Source: Branchinecta lynchi (taxonomy: Eukaryota > Arthropoda > Branchiopoda > Anostraca > Branchinectidae). From it: DNA of 64,000 bases. How positions within the stretch are numbered: the first letter of the stretch is position 1; each line of letters opens with the position of its first letter. The position numbers and the translations under genes were made by a program. Positions 1 through 10,325 of this stretch are shown here, one piece after another. The notes beneath the pieces were generated by a model. It did not search any database. It saw only the letters and a list, made by a program, of their open reading frames with translations, and was not told the DNA's origin. The stretch lies in NCBI GenBank assembly GCA_023053575.1, contig JAKZAP010000004.1, positions 16,565,624 through 16,629,623 of the forward strand, read 5' to 3'.

Positions 1-888
1 AAACTGGCGAAAACGTGAATTTGCTAGGAGTTAAGTTTATTCTGAAGTCGATCGGAACATCATCAGGTGCAAGCTGAATCCATGTGTGAACCTTAATGTT
101 TTAAGGCAGAAACCGGAAATTTGACAGATGTGAAAATTTGTTTCAAGTCGACCTTAATGTTTTCGCTGGATACATAGTTCATCCGGAGTCCGGCAGAAAC
201 CGGAAATTTGACAGATGTGAAAATTTGTTCCAAGTCGATCGGAGTATCAAGAAGGGGCTAACAACATATGTTGAATCCAAATATTAGCTTTATTTTGTCA
301 CCGGACAAGTAGTTTTGCCGGAGCCCGGCCAAAACCGTAGATTCAGAGGAAGTCAAATAAGATTCTGATGTCGAAATTGACTGGAGGAGACAGGTGTACC
401 CAAAGACGACACGGTGAATCAGGAAACACTGTTTAATCTCGCCTCAGATGGACAATCCTGCCTGAATCTGGGTTGCGTTCCGCCACTTATGATTGTTAAC
501 AATCGTTAACTTTTTGCGTTCCACGTTTCTAATTTCAAAATTTAAGCTCCGCCCACCAACAATTTCCGTTCCAGAGCTTAACGATTGTTAACTATTTTGC
601 AACGATGGTCGGTGAGCATCGTTACAAAATAGTTAACAATTGTAGAACTGGGAAAAGTTAACGATCGTTAAAACTGCAGTTAGCTCCGCACCGAAGTAAA
701 GTTAACGATTGTTAACAAATGTTAAGTTGGGGGAACGCAACCCTGGTCATGACCGGATTTTTTCGCCTGGTTGTTTGATATGCTTTTAGCTGGAAAGGAT
801 GACTTAGTGGCTGTTGTGTTAGAATAATATCAAATGTGTAGGGATTCGGCCAAGACTGGACATCCCATCGAAACCTTTTGTCTTGTTT
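1..888 (-). repeat. Rep-B copy 1 (reverse, cut by window start)
   Basis: Units with CCGGAGTCCGGCAGAAACCG and an end CATCCCATCGAAACCTTTTG TCTTGTTT at 888, which is the Rep-B left end in reverse. A MITE (470-743) interrupts it. Confidence 0.7.
470..743. mobile_element. MITE with GGGTTGCGTTCC ends and internal snapback
   Basis: Perfect 12-bp inverted ends, GGGTTGCGTTCC at 470-481 and GGAACGCAACCC at 732-743. The interior consists of repeated GTTAACGATTGTTAAC-type palindromes. A central inverted repeat pairs GTTAACTATTTTGCAACGAT with ATCGTTACAAAATAGTTAAC. It is inserted in a Rep-B copy. I could not identify a target duplication. Confidence 0.7.
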
Positions 889-1204
889 ATTCAGAAACCA
901 ACACGTCTACCTGCGTAGGGGAAGGGGAAATGTGGTGAACATATTTCTGGTGTTCCGGCATAGTTTGAAAGAGCCTGGAAACCTTGACAAAATATAATTC
1001 TTCTGCATGAGCGGTGGATTATTAACTTCAGTCGAGAGTACCCTAATATTCCCAAGGTTTCATATCGCGAGGGGTTACCAACTGTCGGGCACAGTCGCAT
1101 ATTTTGCTCCAAAGATGGCTCGAATTCTGCTGCGACTTTGTCAATTTAGTATCTTCGCATTATATGTTAGAGAAGAAGATGAAGAAGAAAATTTCAACAT
1201 TTCA

Positions 1205-1970
1205 TTGGGGCTCTGTAGTCCTAAATGTAGGGGTGGGGGTTCATATTAAGGGACAAACAAAATATGTTTAAACAGCTAATGTGATAGTCGATAATGGGGT
1301 AAGAAGACATGCTGAACTCGATGGTGAAAACCATTTTCTCGCCCGACAAGTAGTTCGTCTCCAATCCGACAAAAAACGGAAAGTCGGTTAAAAGTAAAAA
1401 TTTCATTTGAAATCGATTAAATGTTCGATGCAAGGGCAAGAGACATTCTTAACACTGATGTGAAAAGCATTTTCTACCCGGACAACTAGTTCACCCGGAA
1501 TCCGGTCAGAACCGGAAAATTTGTTAAAAGCAAAACTTTTATCTGAAGTTGATTAGATGACAGATTTAGGAGTAAGAAGAGACGCTGATATAGGCGCTGT
1601 ATATGACAATCATTTTTTACCCGGACATATAATTCGTCCGGAAAACGGTTGTAACCATAATTTCTTGTACAAGTTAAAGTTTTATTTGAAGTTGATTAGA
1701 TGTTCTTTATAGGGATAAGGAGATACGCTGAGTTCGTTTCTGAACTTTCTTTTTTTGCTGGAGGAGTAGTTCACTCGGAATTCGGCCGAAACCAGAAATT
1801 TGGTAGAAGTAAAGCAGGAAATTTCGGTCAGTATCATCAAAACAGATATGACTTATATAGGTTTATCAGAACTTGGTTTTCTCTGATGATTAGCTTGGCG
1901 AAGACACGACCTAGTTGTCTGAATCAAATATTAGTTTTTGGGATCCCATCGAAACCTTTGGTCTTGTTTT
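1205..1970 (-). repeat. Rep-B copy 2 (reverse)
   Basis: Tandem units (GGAAAGTCGGTTAAAAGTAA ... GACAAGTAGTTCGTC) end at GGGATCCCATCGAAACCTTT GGTCTTGTTT. The palindromic outer end is missing. Confidence 0.72.
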
Positions 1971-2031
1971 ATTTGAGGCTTATGTTGGCAAACCCCCATC
2001 TTCTTGGTTGAACGTGCTGTTTGGATTTTAG

Positions 2032-3268
2032 TTGGGATCCCAAAACGTAAGTGGAGGGATACATATGACATCGAAAAAGTTGTCCGTCTGTCCGTCCGTC
2101 TTTGAGTACGATAACTCTCGAAGGGAATGAGATATTTTTGATGTAACTTGGTGTAAGGGTTCCTTGGGTCAAGACTAAGGTCGAGTTAGTAGAAGGGCTC
2201 TGTAGCCCTATATTTAGGGGGGGGGGGTCAAATTAAGGGGCGAACAAAATATTTTTAAACAGCTAATGTGATAGTCGATTATGGGGTAAGAGAACATGCT
2301 AAACACGTTGACGAAAACCATTTTCTCGCAGGACAAGTAGTTCGTCCGGAATCCGGCAAAAAACGGAAAGTTGGTTGAAAGTAAAAGATTTATTTGAAGT
2401 TTATTAGATGTTCGATTTAGGAGTAAAAAGACATGGTGAACACGTTTTTCACTGGACAAGTAGTTTGTCCGGAATCCGGCAAAAGCAGGAAAGTTGGTTA
2501 AAAGTAAAAGCTTTATTTGAAGTTTATTAGATGTTCGATTTAAGAGTAAGATGACACACTGAACACTTATATGAAAAGTTTTGTCTACGCGGATAATTAG
2601 TTCGCCGGGAATCCAGCCAAAACCGGAAAATTTGTTAAAAGCAAAAGTTTTATTTGAAGTTGATTAGATAACAGATTTAGGGCTAAGAGGCGCTGAGTCT
2701 GTATAATAATAATTGTATTCAAAGCCAAAGGTCGTATACAAGAAAATACATATAATGCAACAAAACAAAATAATTTTACATAAACTAAACTTCGCCATCG
2801 CTCTCTCGAAATTTCACCACACTATCAACAAATCTGCAAATTTTACATATAACGCTTGGAGTCGTGCTCTTTGAGATGTCAGGAAATTGACAATCATTTT
2901 TTACCCGGACATTTAATTCGTCCGATCCGATTGTTCAATTTAAAGTTGTATTCGAAGTTAAAGTTGTATTCGAAGTTGATAAGATGTTCTTTATAGGGAT
3001 AAGGAGATACGCTGAATTCGTTCCTGAATTTTCTTTTTTTGCTGGACAAGTAGTTCGCTCGGAATTCGGCAGAAACCGGAAATTTGGCAGAAGTAAAGCA
3101 GGAAGTTTCGGTCGTATCGTCACAATAGATATGGCTGATAGAGGTATATCTGAACTTGGTTTTCTCAGATGATTAGCCTAGCGAAGACTGGATCTGGTGA
3201 AGACAAGACCCAATTGTCTGGATAAAAGATTAGATTTTTGGAATCCCATCGAAACCTTACGTCTTGTT
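2032..3268 (-). repeat. Rep-B copy 3 (reverse, near complete)
   Basis: It begins TTGGGATCCCAAAACGTAAG with a GTCCGTCTGTCCGTCCGTC tract and ends ATCCCATCGAAACCTTACGT. It contains four to five internal units and a LINE 3' insertion (2704-2886). Confidence 0.78.
2704..2886 (-). mobile_element. LINE 3'-end insertion inside a Rep-B copy
   Basis: A Rep-B monomer that elsewhere reads GTCTGTATATGACAATC is interrupted after GTCTGTATA by about 180 bp. On the minus strand the insert ends ...TTGAATACAATTATTATTAT, a typical LINE 3' tail. The Rep-B sequence resumes at GACAATCATTTTTTACCCGG. Confidence 0.5.
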
Positions 3269-3504
3269 GTTTAGGAATTTCAGTTCCTGACAAATTGAAA
3301 TTTGATCTGAATTTATTTAACTTGCCAAATTTAGGCTAACTAAATCGAACGTGCTAGCAAAACAGATTGAAGTAATGTCATATTCAGTGTTTTCTAACAT
3401 TTCGTGATGGCCCTGGATAACTGTTGTGAGTCTAAGATCAAGGATATCTGCCTACAATCAGTCAGCTAACAAAAAAATTCTATATTTTTGAAAAAAAATG
3501 GTGC

Positions 3505-3735
3505 CAGGTTTAAATACTCCTTGAGCCCAAGCTGACTTTGAAACATATATTCAAATAGTGTATAAAACAGATCAGGTACGATGTATGCTATATTCGGTCC
3601 TTCTTGGAAAGGTTCCTCGTCAGGCTGTCGAGAACCCTTGTCAGGGAAGGCAGAAATAGCGCTGCCAAAGCATCGTCGCTGACCTATCCATTTTATGCAA
3701 TATTTGAACATACGTCAAGGTTATTCGTCGTACAC
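3505..3735. mobile_element. foldback family member, diverged
   Basis: It begins AAATACTCCTTGAGCCCAAG and contains TTCGGTCCTTCTTGGAAAGG and CTCGTCAGGCTGTCGAGAA. Its right half is the imperfect reverse complement of the left (CGATG..TTTTAT..TTCAAAT paired). Confidence 0.6.
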
Positions 3736-3862
3736 CGGTAAAATGATTTGCTTCCCTTCTTTTGGGTTGATGTGATACAACCCAGCTTCCACAACATCGA
3801 ATAACTTCCGGACTCTCATTATGAGTATTTGCAAGGGTTTTATATATTGTGTAGCCTGTTTC

Positions 3863-6240
3863 AGGGTTCGTGCGCTTGCTCTTCCACGTTTTTCCCTGAC
3901 TTTTCCCTGACTTCCCTGACCTTTTTTGGTGATTTTCCCTGACCTTTTCCATCAGTTTTCCAACACCTTTCGATTACCTCAGTGAACAATTAACTCATTT
4001 ACTGAAAAAACAAGAGCTGGAAGCTCATATGGCACTTGCAAGGCTGGGTCAGAGGATTAAAGTATGAACTCGTAATTCGTGGAATCCTTGAGATAAGAAC
4101 GGTCACGGGTCCTTGGAAATCACGAGAATGTATTGTTCGTAAAATCTATTTTATTTATGGATTTGGCCGTGATGATGCGCACTTTAAGGGCGCTAGAAAT
4201 GCATCTGTAATGAACACTCCTGAAGCACAAATGATGATAAGCTCATTGGAATCAAAAAAAGGTATATTTTGCTCAAAATTATTGTTTGTACTTTAAGAAA
4301 CTCAGTTGTAAGCAAAACCGGTGAGGCAAAAATGACCACGGGCCCTTGGGGATCATGAATATCTTTCGTTTGGTTAACATATTTTTTTTACTTTTCGGTT
4401 AAGAAATGCACTTTAAGGGTGCTAAAAATTAGTTTAACAGCTTTGAGTTAAATGTAAACTTTGCTTAAAAGCATTTTCTGTACTTAGTGCTTATGATCAG
4501 TACTTTAAGGTTAGGATTAGTACTTTTAAGGGATGGTTGGATCTGAGAAGTGACAATTTCTGATCCAATCTTGTCAAGTTTGTAATGTTCAAGCCAAGTT
4601 TCAACACCCTAGATCATCTGGAAATACCTTAGTTCGCGACCACCGAAATTCCGGACCCCCACCCATCAACTCTTCTCACAGTGCCCGAACCCGGTCCGAT
4701 TTTGCCACTGATGTATATAGTTCGTGTCGTTGTTCTTCCCACCAAGTTTCATCCCAATCGCTCCACTCTAAGCGTGTCACAAGATCCCCCCCCCCCCCAC
4801 ATTCATCGGATCCGGTCCGGACTTAAAATGGGACATCCGAGACATGAGGTCTTCCTAAATATCATGTTTCGTTAAGATCCGACAACTCTTTTAAGAGTTA
4901 TACATACATCAAGATTCCAGATTTCCCCTCCCACTCCCCCACGATCGTTGGGTCGGAGAACTGATTATTTCTAAACAATCCCGTCAAGTCTCTAATGTTC
5001 AAGCCAAGTTTCATCGCCTAGCACATCTGGAAATACCTTAGATCGCGGTAGCCCGATTTCCAGACCCCCCCCCCCCCCAGTGCCCAAATTCGATCCGGTT
5101 CTATCACAGAGTATCTTAGTTCTTGTGCTTGTCCTTCCCACCAAGTTTCCTCCCAATCGCTCGACTCTAAGCGTGTCACAAGATTTCCGGCCCCCCCCCC
5201 CCACATTCATCGGATCCGGCTTTGAATGGGTCATTCGAGGCACGAGCTCTTTCCAAATATCAAGTTAAGTTAAGATCCGAGCATCCGTTCCAATGTTATA
5301 CATTCCTCAAGATTCCGGATTCCCCCTCCTTCCACTCCCCCCACGGTGGTCTGATGGGGAAGTTGACTATTCCCAGGTTAATCTGGTCGGGTCCCTGACT
5401 TGCCTGTCAAGTTTCATAGTCCTAGCCCACCTGGAAGTAACTTAACTCCGAATCATCGGAATTCCGGAAACCCCCTCCAACTCCCCACAGTGCACGAATC
5501 CTGTCCGGCTCTGTCAATGATGTACCAAGGGCTCGTGCTTGTTCCTCCCACCAAGTTTCATCCCGATCGCTCCACTCTAAGCGTGTCACATGATTTCCAG
5601 ACAGACCCCCTTCTACTCCCCCCCCCACATTCATTGTATTCGGTCCGCACTTGAAATAGTACATATGAGATACGAGACCTCTCGAGCGATCACCCGCTCG
5701 AAAGTTATGCATGTCTCTAAATTGCGGATTCCGGCTCCCCTCCCTCCCCCCACGATGGTCGGATCGAGCAAGTGATTGTTCCAAGTTAGTTTGGACGGGC
5801 CAAGAAACCTGCCAAGTTTCATCGTCCTAGCACATCTGGAAGTACCGTAACTCACAAACACCGGACTGACCGACCAAACGAAAGACCGACGGAAAAATGG
5901 TCGGATTATGGCACTTGGCCGGAAGGCAAGTGCCATAAAAACTGAACAAAACATCCATCAGCTTCGTAAAGCCGTTCAAACTGTACGAGAAATTAACAAT
6001 GCGATTGCTCATTCCACAAACTGGGACGGCTCAAAGAACAGAGTTATCAACTGATAAACTTTGAACAGAGAACCGACGAAAAAGAAAATTCCAGTAAAAA
6101 AAAACTTGATGCATAAGTATAGCTGAACTTTTCCATTAATTTCCCTGACCTTCTGAAACTTTTCACGATTTTCCCTGATTTCCCTGACCAAAAAAAAATT
6201 CCCTGACTTTTCCCTGATTTCCAGAGCCGCACGAACCCTG
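3863..6240. mobile_element. element with CAGGGTTCGTGCG ends enclosing a Rep-A copy
   Basis: CAGGGTTCGTGCG at 3863 and its exact reverse complement CGCACGAACCCTG ending at 6240 bound this 2.38-kb block. CTGTTT lies immediately outside both ends (3857-3862 and 6241-6246). Next to each end are repeated (T)TCCCTGAC(T/C) units (3893-3945 and 6140-6215). The centre is a complete Rep-A copy. It is either a DNA transposon relic into which Rep-A inserted, or a coincidental pair of the same MITE. Confidence 0.6.
4009..5940 (+). repeat. Rep-A copy 1
   Basis: It starts AACAAGAGCTGGAAGCTCAT and ends with the hairpin ATGGCACTTG GCCGGAAGG CAAGTGCCAT. The left 500 bp holds (TT)AAGGGCGCTAGAAAT-type units. 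The rest is internal tandem units with AAGTTTCATCGTCCTAGCAC, CCCACGATGGTCGGATC and C tracts. A GACCGACC..GACGGA tract precedes the right hairpin. Proline-rich open frames on both strands are by-products of this composition. Confidence 0.8.
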
Positions 6241-6428
6241 CTGTTTGTAATATGTTTTTACGTTACTCTACTCTGCAAATATGCCTACAGTTAATATACT
6301 TTGTGTCCATGAGCCTTTAGTCAAGATTTGCAGATTCGTCGTTTTGACAAAATTTTGATTGTAAACGACGACTTTGGTACTCAATCGTTCACTGTCGGGC
6401 ACACCTGTACCTCAATTTAGGGAGTTGG

Positions 6429-6708
6429 TAGCCCCTCGTCAAATCGTAACTTAGAAATCTCAGAAAGTGGTATTGAGGATCCTTGCCAGTCTCGTAGTGT
6501 GAATGAGACCGAGCGTGTTGATTACGTTGAAGAATATGGTCTTAGGATAAGTAGGGACCAGGCACGAAGAAAAAACACATGGGGCAATAATTTACTGAAT
6601 TTTGCGGGCAATGAAAGTCTTTTGATTTTGAATGGAAGGGTAGGTACTGATAAACTGGAGGGTGGGGAGTTCACTTGTTTTTCGGGGAATAAACCCAGTG
6701 TAATTGAC
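6429..6708 (+). pseudogene. non-LTR retrotransposon LINE-1st copy, endonuclease-domain part (left of insertion)
   Basis: The translated frame reads VGSPSSNRNLEISESG and later ARRKNTWGNNLLNFAGNESL, LILNGRVGTDKLEGGEFTCF and NKPSVIDY. This is the middle of an APE-type endonuclease domain, the G-x-x-LL-x-F...L-x-I-LNGR...S-x-IDY pattern of LINE endonucleases. The domain stops at IDY in the array of ATT at 6709 and resumes 3.6 kb later at 10326 (YILVSVSLW...SDHVP), so this is the left part of one interrupted element. The 5' end is truncated or decayed before 6429. Confidence 0.7.
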
Positions 6709-6745
6709 TATTATTATTATTATTATTATTATTTATTTATCACCC
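6709..6745 (-). repeat. (TAA)n 3' tail of the inserted minus-strand LINE
   Basis: An ATT array on the plus strand reads as (AAT)n/(TAA)n on the minus strand, preceded by GGGTGATAAATAAA. The plus-strand LINE relative at 35820-35845 ends in the same (AAT)n tail, which supports reading this array as the retrotransposition tail rather than a random microsatellite. Confidence 0.55.
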
Positions 6746-6754
6746 ACAACTACA

Positions 6755-9726
6755 AACAAGAGCTACGAGCTCATATGGCACTTGTACGAGTAGGCTGTAC
6801 AAGAAAGTAGATGAAAACGACACAAAATACACCCGCCATCCAAAAAGGCGGTTCGGAAATAGAAATAGGATATTTAGTTTCACTCATTTCTGAGCAGTTC
6901 CGGCATCGTCTCGATTGCAAATGCACATGACTGTTCAAACTTTCATCCCAATAAATCCATTTGTTTGATCCCTAGACGTGCTACACGATTTCCGGTACTC
7001 ACTCTATTTCCACCTACCGTGGCCGAATCTGGTTCGGAATAAAAAAAAATCGACCACCTAAAGCATCTTCGTTTATACCATCTACCAAGTTTCACTCGAA
7101 TCTGAGCATTTTTGGAAAGTTCCGGTACCCCCCCCCTTCCCACCAACGTTGTCGGAGCCGGTTCGGGCCCAATCTCTTAATTCCCTCATCAAGTTTGACT
7201 GAAATTGGAGCATAGCCTATCTGCAAGTTTCCAGTACCCCCCCCCCCCCTACCTTGGCCGAATCCGGCCCAGACACCAAATAACAAATCTAGGCCGCATA
7301 AACTCGGCACTGTCGAATTGCATCTCATTCGGTCCATCCGTTTGGTTTTTGTGCATGTCAAAAGTCCCCCCACCCCCAACTCCCCTAATCGTGGTCGCAT
7401 ATGGTTCGAACGCATGTTTTACATGTCGAGGCCATCGATTCGTATCACCCATGAAGTTTCACTCGAATCAGACCACTCGTTCGCAATTTACAGAAGTCCA
7501 TATTTCTCTTCTCTTGCTCCCCGAAAAATGCTCGGATCTAGGAACGGAAGTTTCCGGGGGTAAGTTGTGTCAGGTTTTTAAGTCAAGATAATTCGGGTCG
7601 CTAATATGCCTGCAAAGTTTCGTTGTCGTTTTACATCTGGAACTATTCTAACTCACGACTACCGGAATTCCAGGAAACCCCCTCCAACTCCCCCTATAGA
7701 GCCCCGAAACCATCTGGCTCCGTCAATTTCATCTAGGCCTAATGCTTGTTCCATCCATTAAGTTTCGTCCCAATCCCTCTGCTTTTAGAGTTTCTTGAGT
7801 TTTCCACCCCCACCCCCCCCATCCCTACAGGTATCGTACCCGACCCGGACGTGACACTGAATGTCCGATGCGATAGCTCACCAGACAAGTTTCATTCAAA
7901 TCCGATCACCCGTTCAAAAGTTATGCACGCCACTAGATTCCGGACTCCCCATCCACCCACTCCCCCCACGATGGTCGGGTCGGGGAAACGGCTATTCTCA
8001 AGTCAATCTGTTCGGATCCCTGACATACCTGCCAAGTTTCATCGCCCTAGGACATCAGGAAGTATGCCGAACTCGCGGGATCGCTAGAAATCCGGACCCC
8101 CACCCCAACTCCCCCACAGTGCCCTGATCCGGTCCGGTTATGTCAATGACGTGTCGAGGACCTGTGCTTGTTTTTCCCACCAAGTTTCATCCCGATCCCT
8201 CCACTTTAAGCGTTTCTCAAAATTTCCGGTTCCCTCCTCCAACTCCCCCCAGTGTCATCGGATCCGGTCCGGTTATGTCAATGACGTGTCTAGGACCTGT
8301 GCTTGTTTTTCCTACCAAATTTCATCCCGATCCCTCCACTTTAAGCGTTTCTCAAAATTTCCGGTTCCCTCCTCCAACTCCCCCCAGTGTCATCGGATCC
8401 GGCCCGGATTTAAAGTGAGGTGTCTGAGACACAAGGTCATCCTAAATATCAATTTTCATCAAGATCCGATCACCCGTTCAAAAGTTATGCACGCCACTAG
8501 ATTCCGGACTCCCCATCCACCCACTCCCCCCACGATGGTCGGGTCGGGGAAATGGCTGTTCTCAAGTCAATCTGTTCGGATCCCTGACATACCTGCCAAG
8601 TTTCATCGCCCTAGGACACCAGGAAGTATGCCGAACTCGCGGGATCGCTAGAAATCCGGACCCCCACCCCAACTCCCCCACAGTGCCCTGATCCGGTCCG
8701 GTTATGTCAATGACGTGTCTAGGACCTGTGCTTGTTTTTCCCACCAAGTTTCATCCCAATCCCTCCACTTTAAGCGTTTCTCAAAATTTCCGTTTCCCCA
8801 CCCCAACTCCCCCACAGTGCCCTGATCCGGTCCGGTTATGTCAATGACGTTTCTAGGACCTGTGCTTGTTTTTCCCACCAAGTTTCATCCCGATCCCTCC
8901 ACTTTAAGCGTTTCTCAAAATTTCCGGTTCCCTCCTCCAACTCCCCCCAGTGTCATCGGATCCGGCCCGGATTTAAAGTGAGGTGTCTGAGACACGAGGT
9001 CATCCTAAATATCAATTTTCATCAAGATCCGATCACCCGTTCGCAAGCTAAAAAATACCTCAAATTTTGGCTTCACCCTCCCTCCACTCCCCCCCCCCCA
9101 GATGGATGATTTCCTATTTAAGCTGGTCGGGTCCCAGACATGCCTGTCAATTTCCATCGTCCCAGCACATCAGGAAGCACGGAACTCGCGGGATCACTAC
9201 AAATTCGGACTTCTCCCCCCCCCCCCCCAACTCCCCCAAAGTGAGCGGATCCGTTCCGGTTATATCAGTCACGTATCTAGGACTTTTGCTTGTACTTTCC
9301 ACCAAGTTTCATCCGGATCCCTCCACTCTAAGTGTTTTCCAAGATTTCCGGTTTCCCCCTCTAACTCCCCCCAGTGTCACCGGATCCGGTCTGGATTTAA
9401 AATGGAGGGTCTGAGACACGAAGTCCTTCCATGTATTAAGTTTCATTAAGATCCGATCACCCGTTCGTAAGCTAAAAATATCTAATTTTTCCTATTTTTT
9501 CCGGATTCCCCCTCCCTCCACTCCCCTCCAGATGGTCGGATCGAGGAAGCGACAATTTCTAATTTAATCTTGTCCAGTTCCTGATATGCTTGCCAAGTTT
9601 CATCGTCCTAGCTTATCTGGAAGTGCCCGAACTAGCAAAACCGGGACCGACAGACCGACAGACCGACTGACGGACAGAAATTACAATCGCTATATGGCAC
9701 TTGAGTAAGCTCAAGTGCCATAAAAA
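6755..9726 (+). repeat. Rep-A copy 2 (longest, with 564-bp higher-order units)
   Basis: It starts AACAAGAGCTACGAGCTCAT and ends ATGGCACTTGAGTAAGCTCA AGTGCCAT at about 9693-9722. Between 7900 and 9020 a block is duplicated with a 564-bp period (for example TTATGCACGCCACTAG at 7921 and 8485). Each block contains a 134/135-bp sub-duplication (GGTTATGTCAATGACG at 8136, 8271, 8700, 8834). Confidence 0.82.
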
Positions 9727-9732
9727 CAAGTA

Positions 9733-10325
9733 GTACAAGTGGAGTAAACGATAAAAAGAAAAAGAACTTCAACTAAACACTATCCTCTTCAACAAAAAAT
9801 TGAATAAGACCGTGATCAGGGCCTATTTTACAAAATGCATCCGCAGAAAGCTTTCTGTGTAGGTCACCGAACTTTTGAACTACATCCGTAACATTATATT
9901 TTTTAACCAAATACCGATTTCTAGTCCACGGTGGCGGAGAAAGCAGAAATTTGCAAAATTTGAAATACGTAACTTTCATTTTCTTCAAATCTTTTAGCTT
10001 CAGAACAGAATGAATACCCGAAAAATAAAGAACAGAATGATCAGAAAACGTCGAGAATAAACGCCCAAGAGCTCTTCTGTTATATTTTCCACGGTTTGCT
10101 ACAATTTTTGAATAACTAAATTGATTTTTTTGCACTGCATCTGCAACAATCTGTCTACGGAAGAGAGCTAAAGAATCAGAAACAGTAATCCCTAGCCACC
10201 GAAAAGAAGAACAGAAACAACAGAAAATTCATTACATACTAGAGGAGTAGACGAAGACAGGTTGTAAGACAAGAATTCACATTTATCAAGATTAAGAGAT
10301 AAGCCAATATCCAGGATATTGGTAT
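9733..10325 (-). pseudogene. 5'-truncated non-LTR retrotransposon (RT thumb/C-terminal part) inserted in the LINE
   Basis: The minus-strand translation reads GLSLNLDKCEFLSYNL, then LGITVSDSLALFRRQIV, LKDLKKMKVTYFKFCKFLLS and ends LIQFFVEEDSV*. This matches the element at 34885-35845 on the plus strand (ALKVTYYKFSKFLLGF), so both belong to one family. The 3' end is not at 9733. The tail appears to continue beyond a Rep-A insertion to GGGTGATAAATAAATAATAA (minus-strand sense, about 6709-6745). The element therefore spans 6709-10325 with Rep-A inside its 3' untranslated region. Confidence 0.65.

Noticed and set aside
7205..9449. Many proline-, serine- and histidine-rich open frames on both strands (for example 8151-8651, 166 codons)
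   Set aside because: They coincide with Rep-A units and C tracts, occur in several frames at once, repeat the same peptide, and have no splice or family support.
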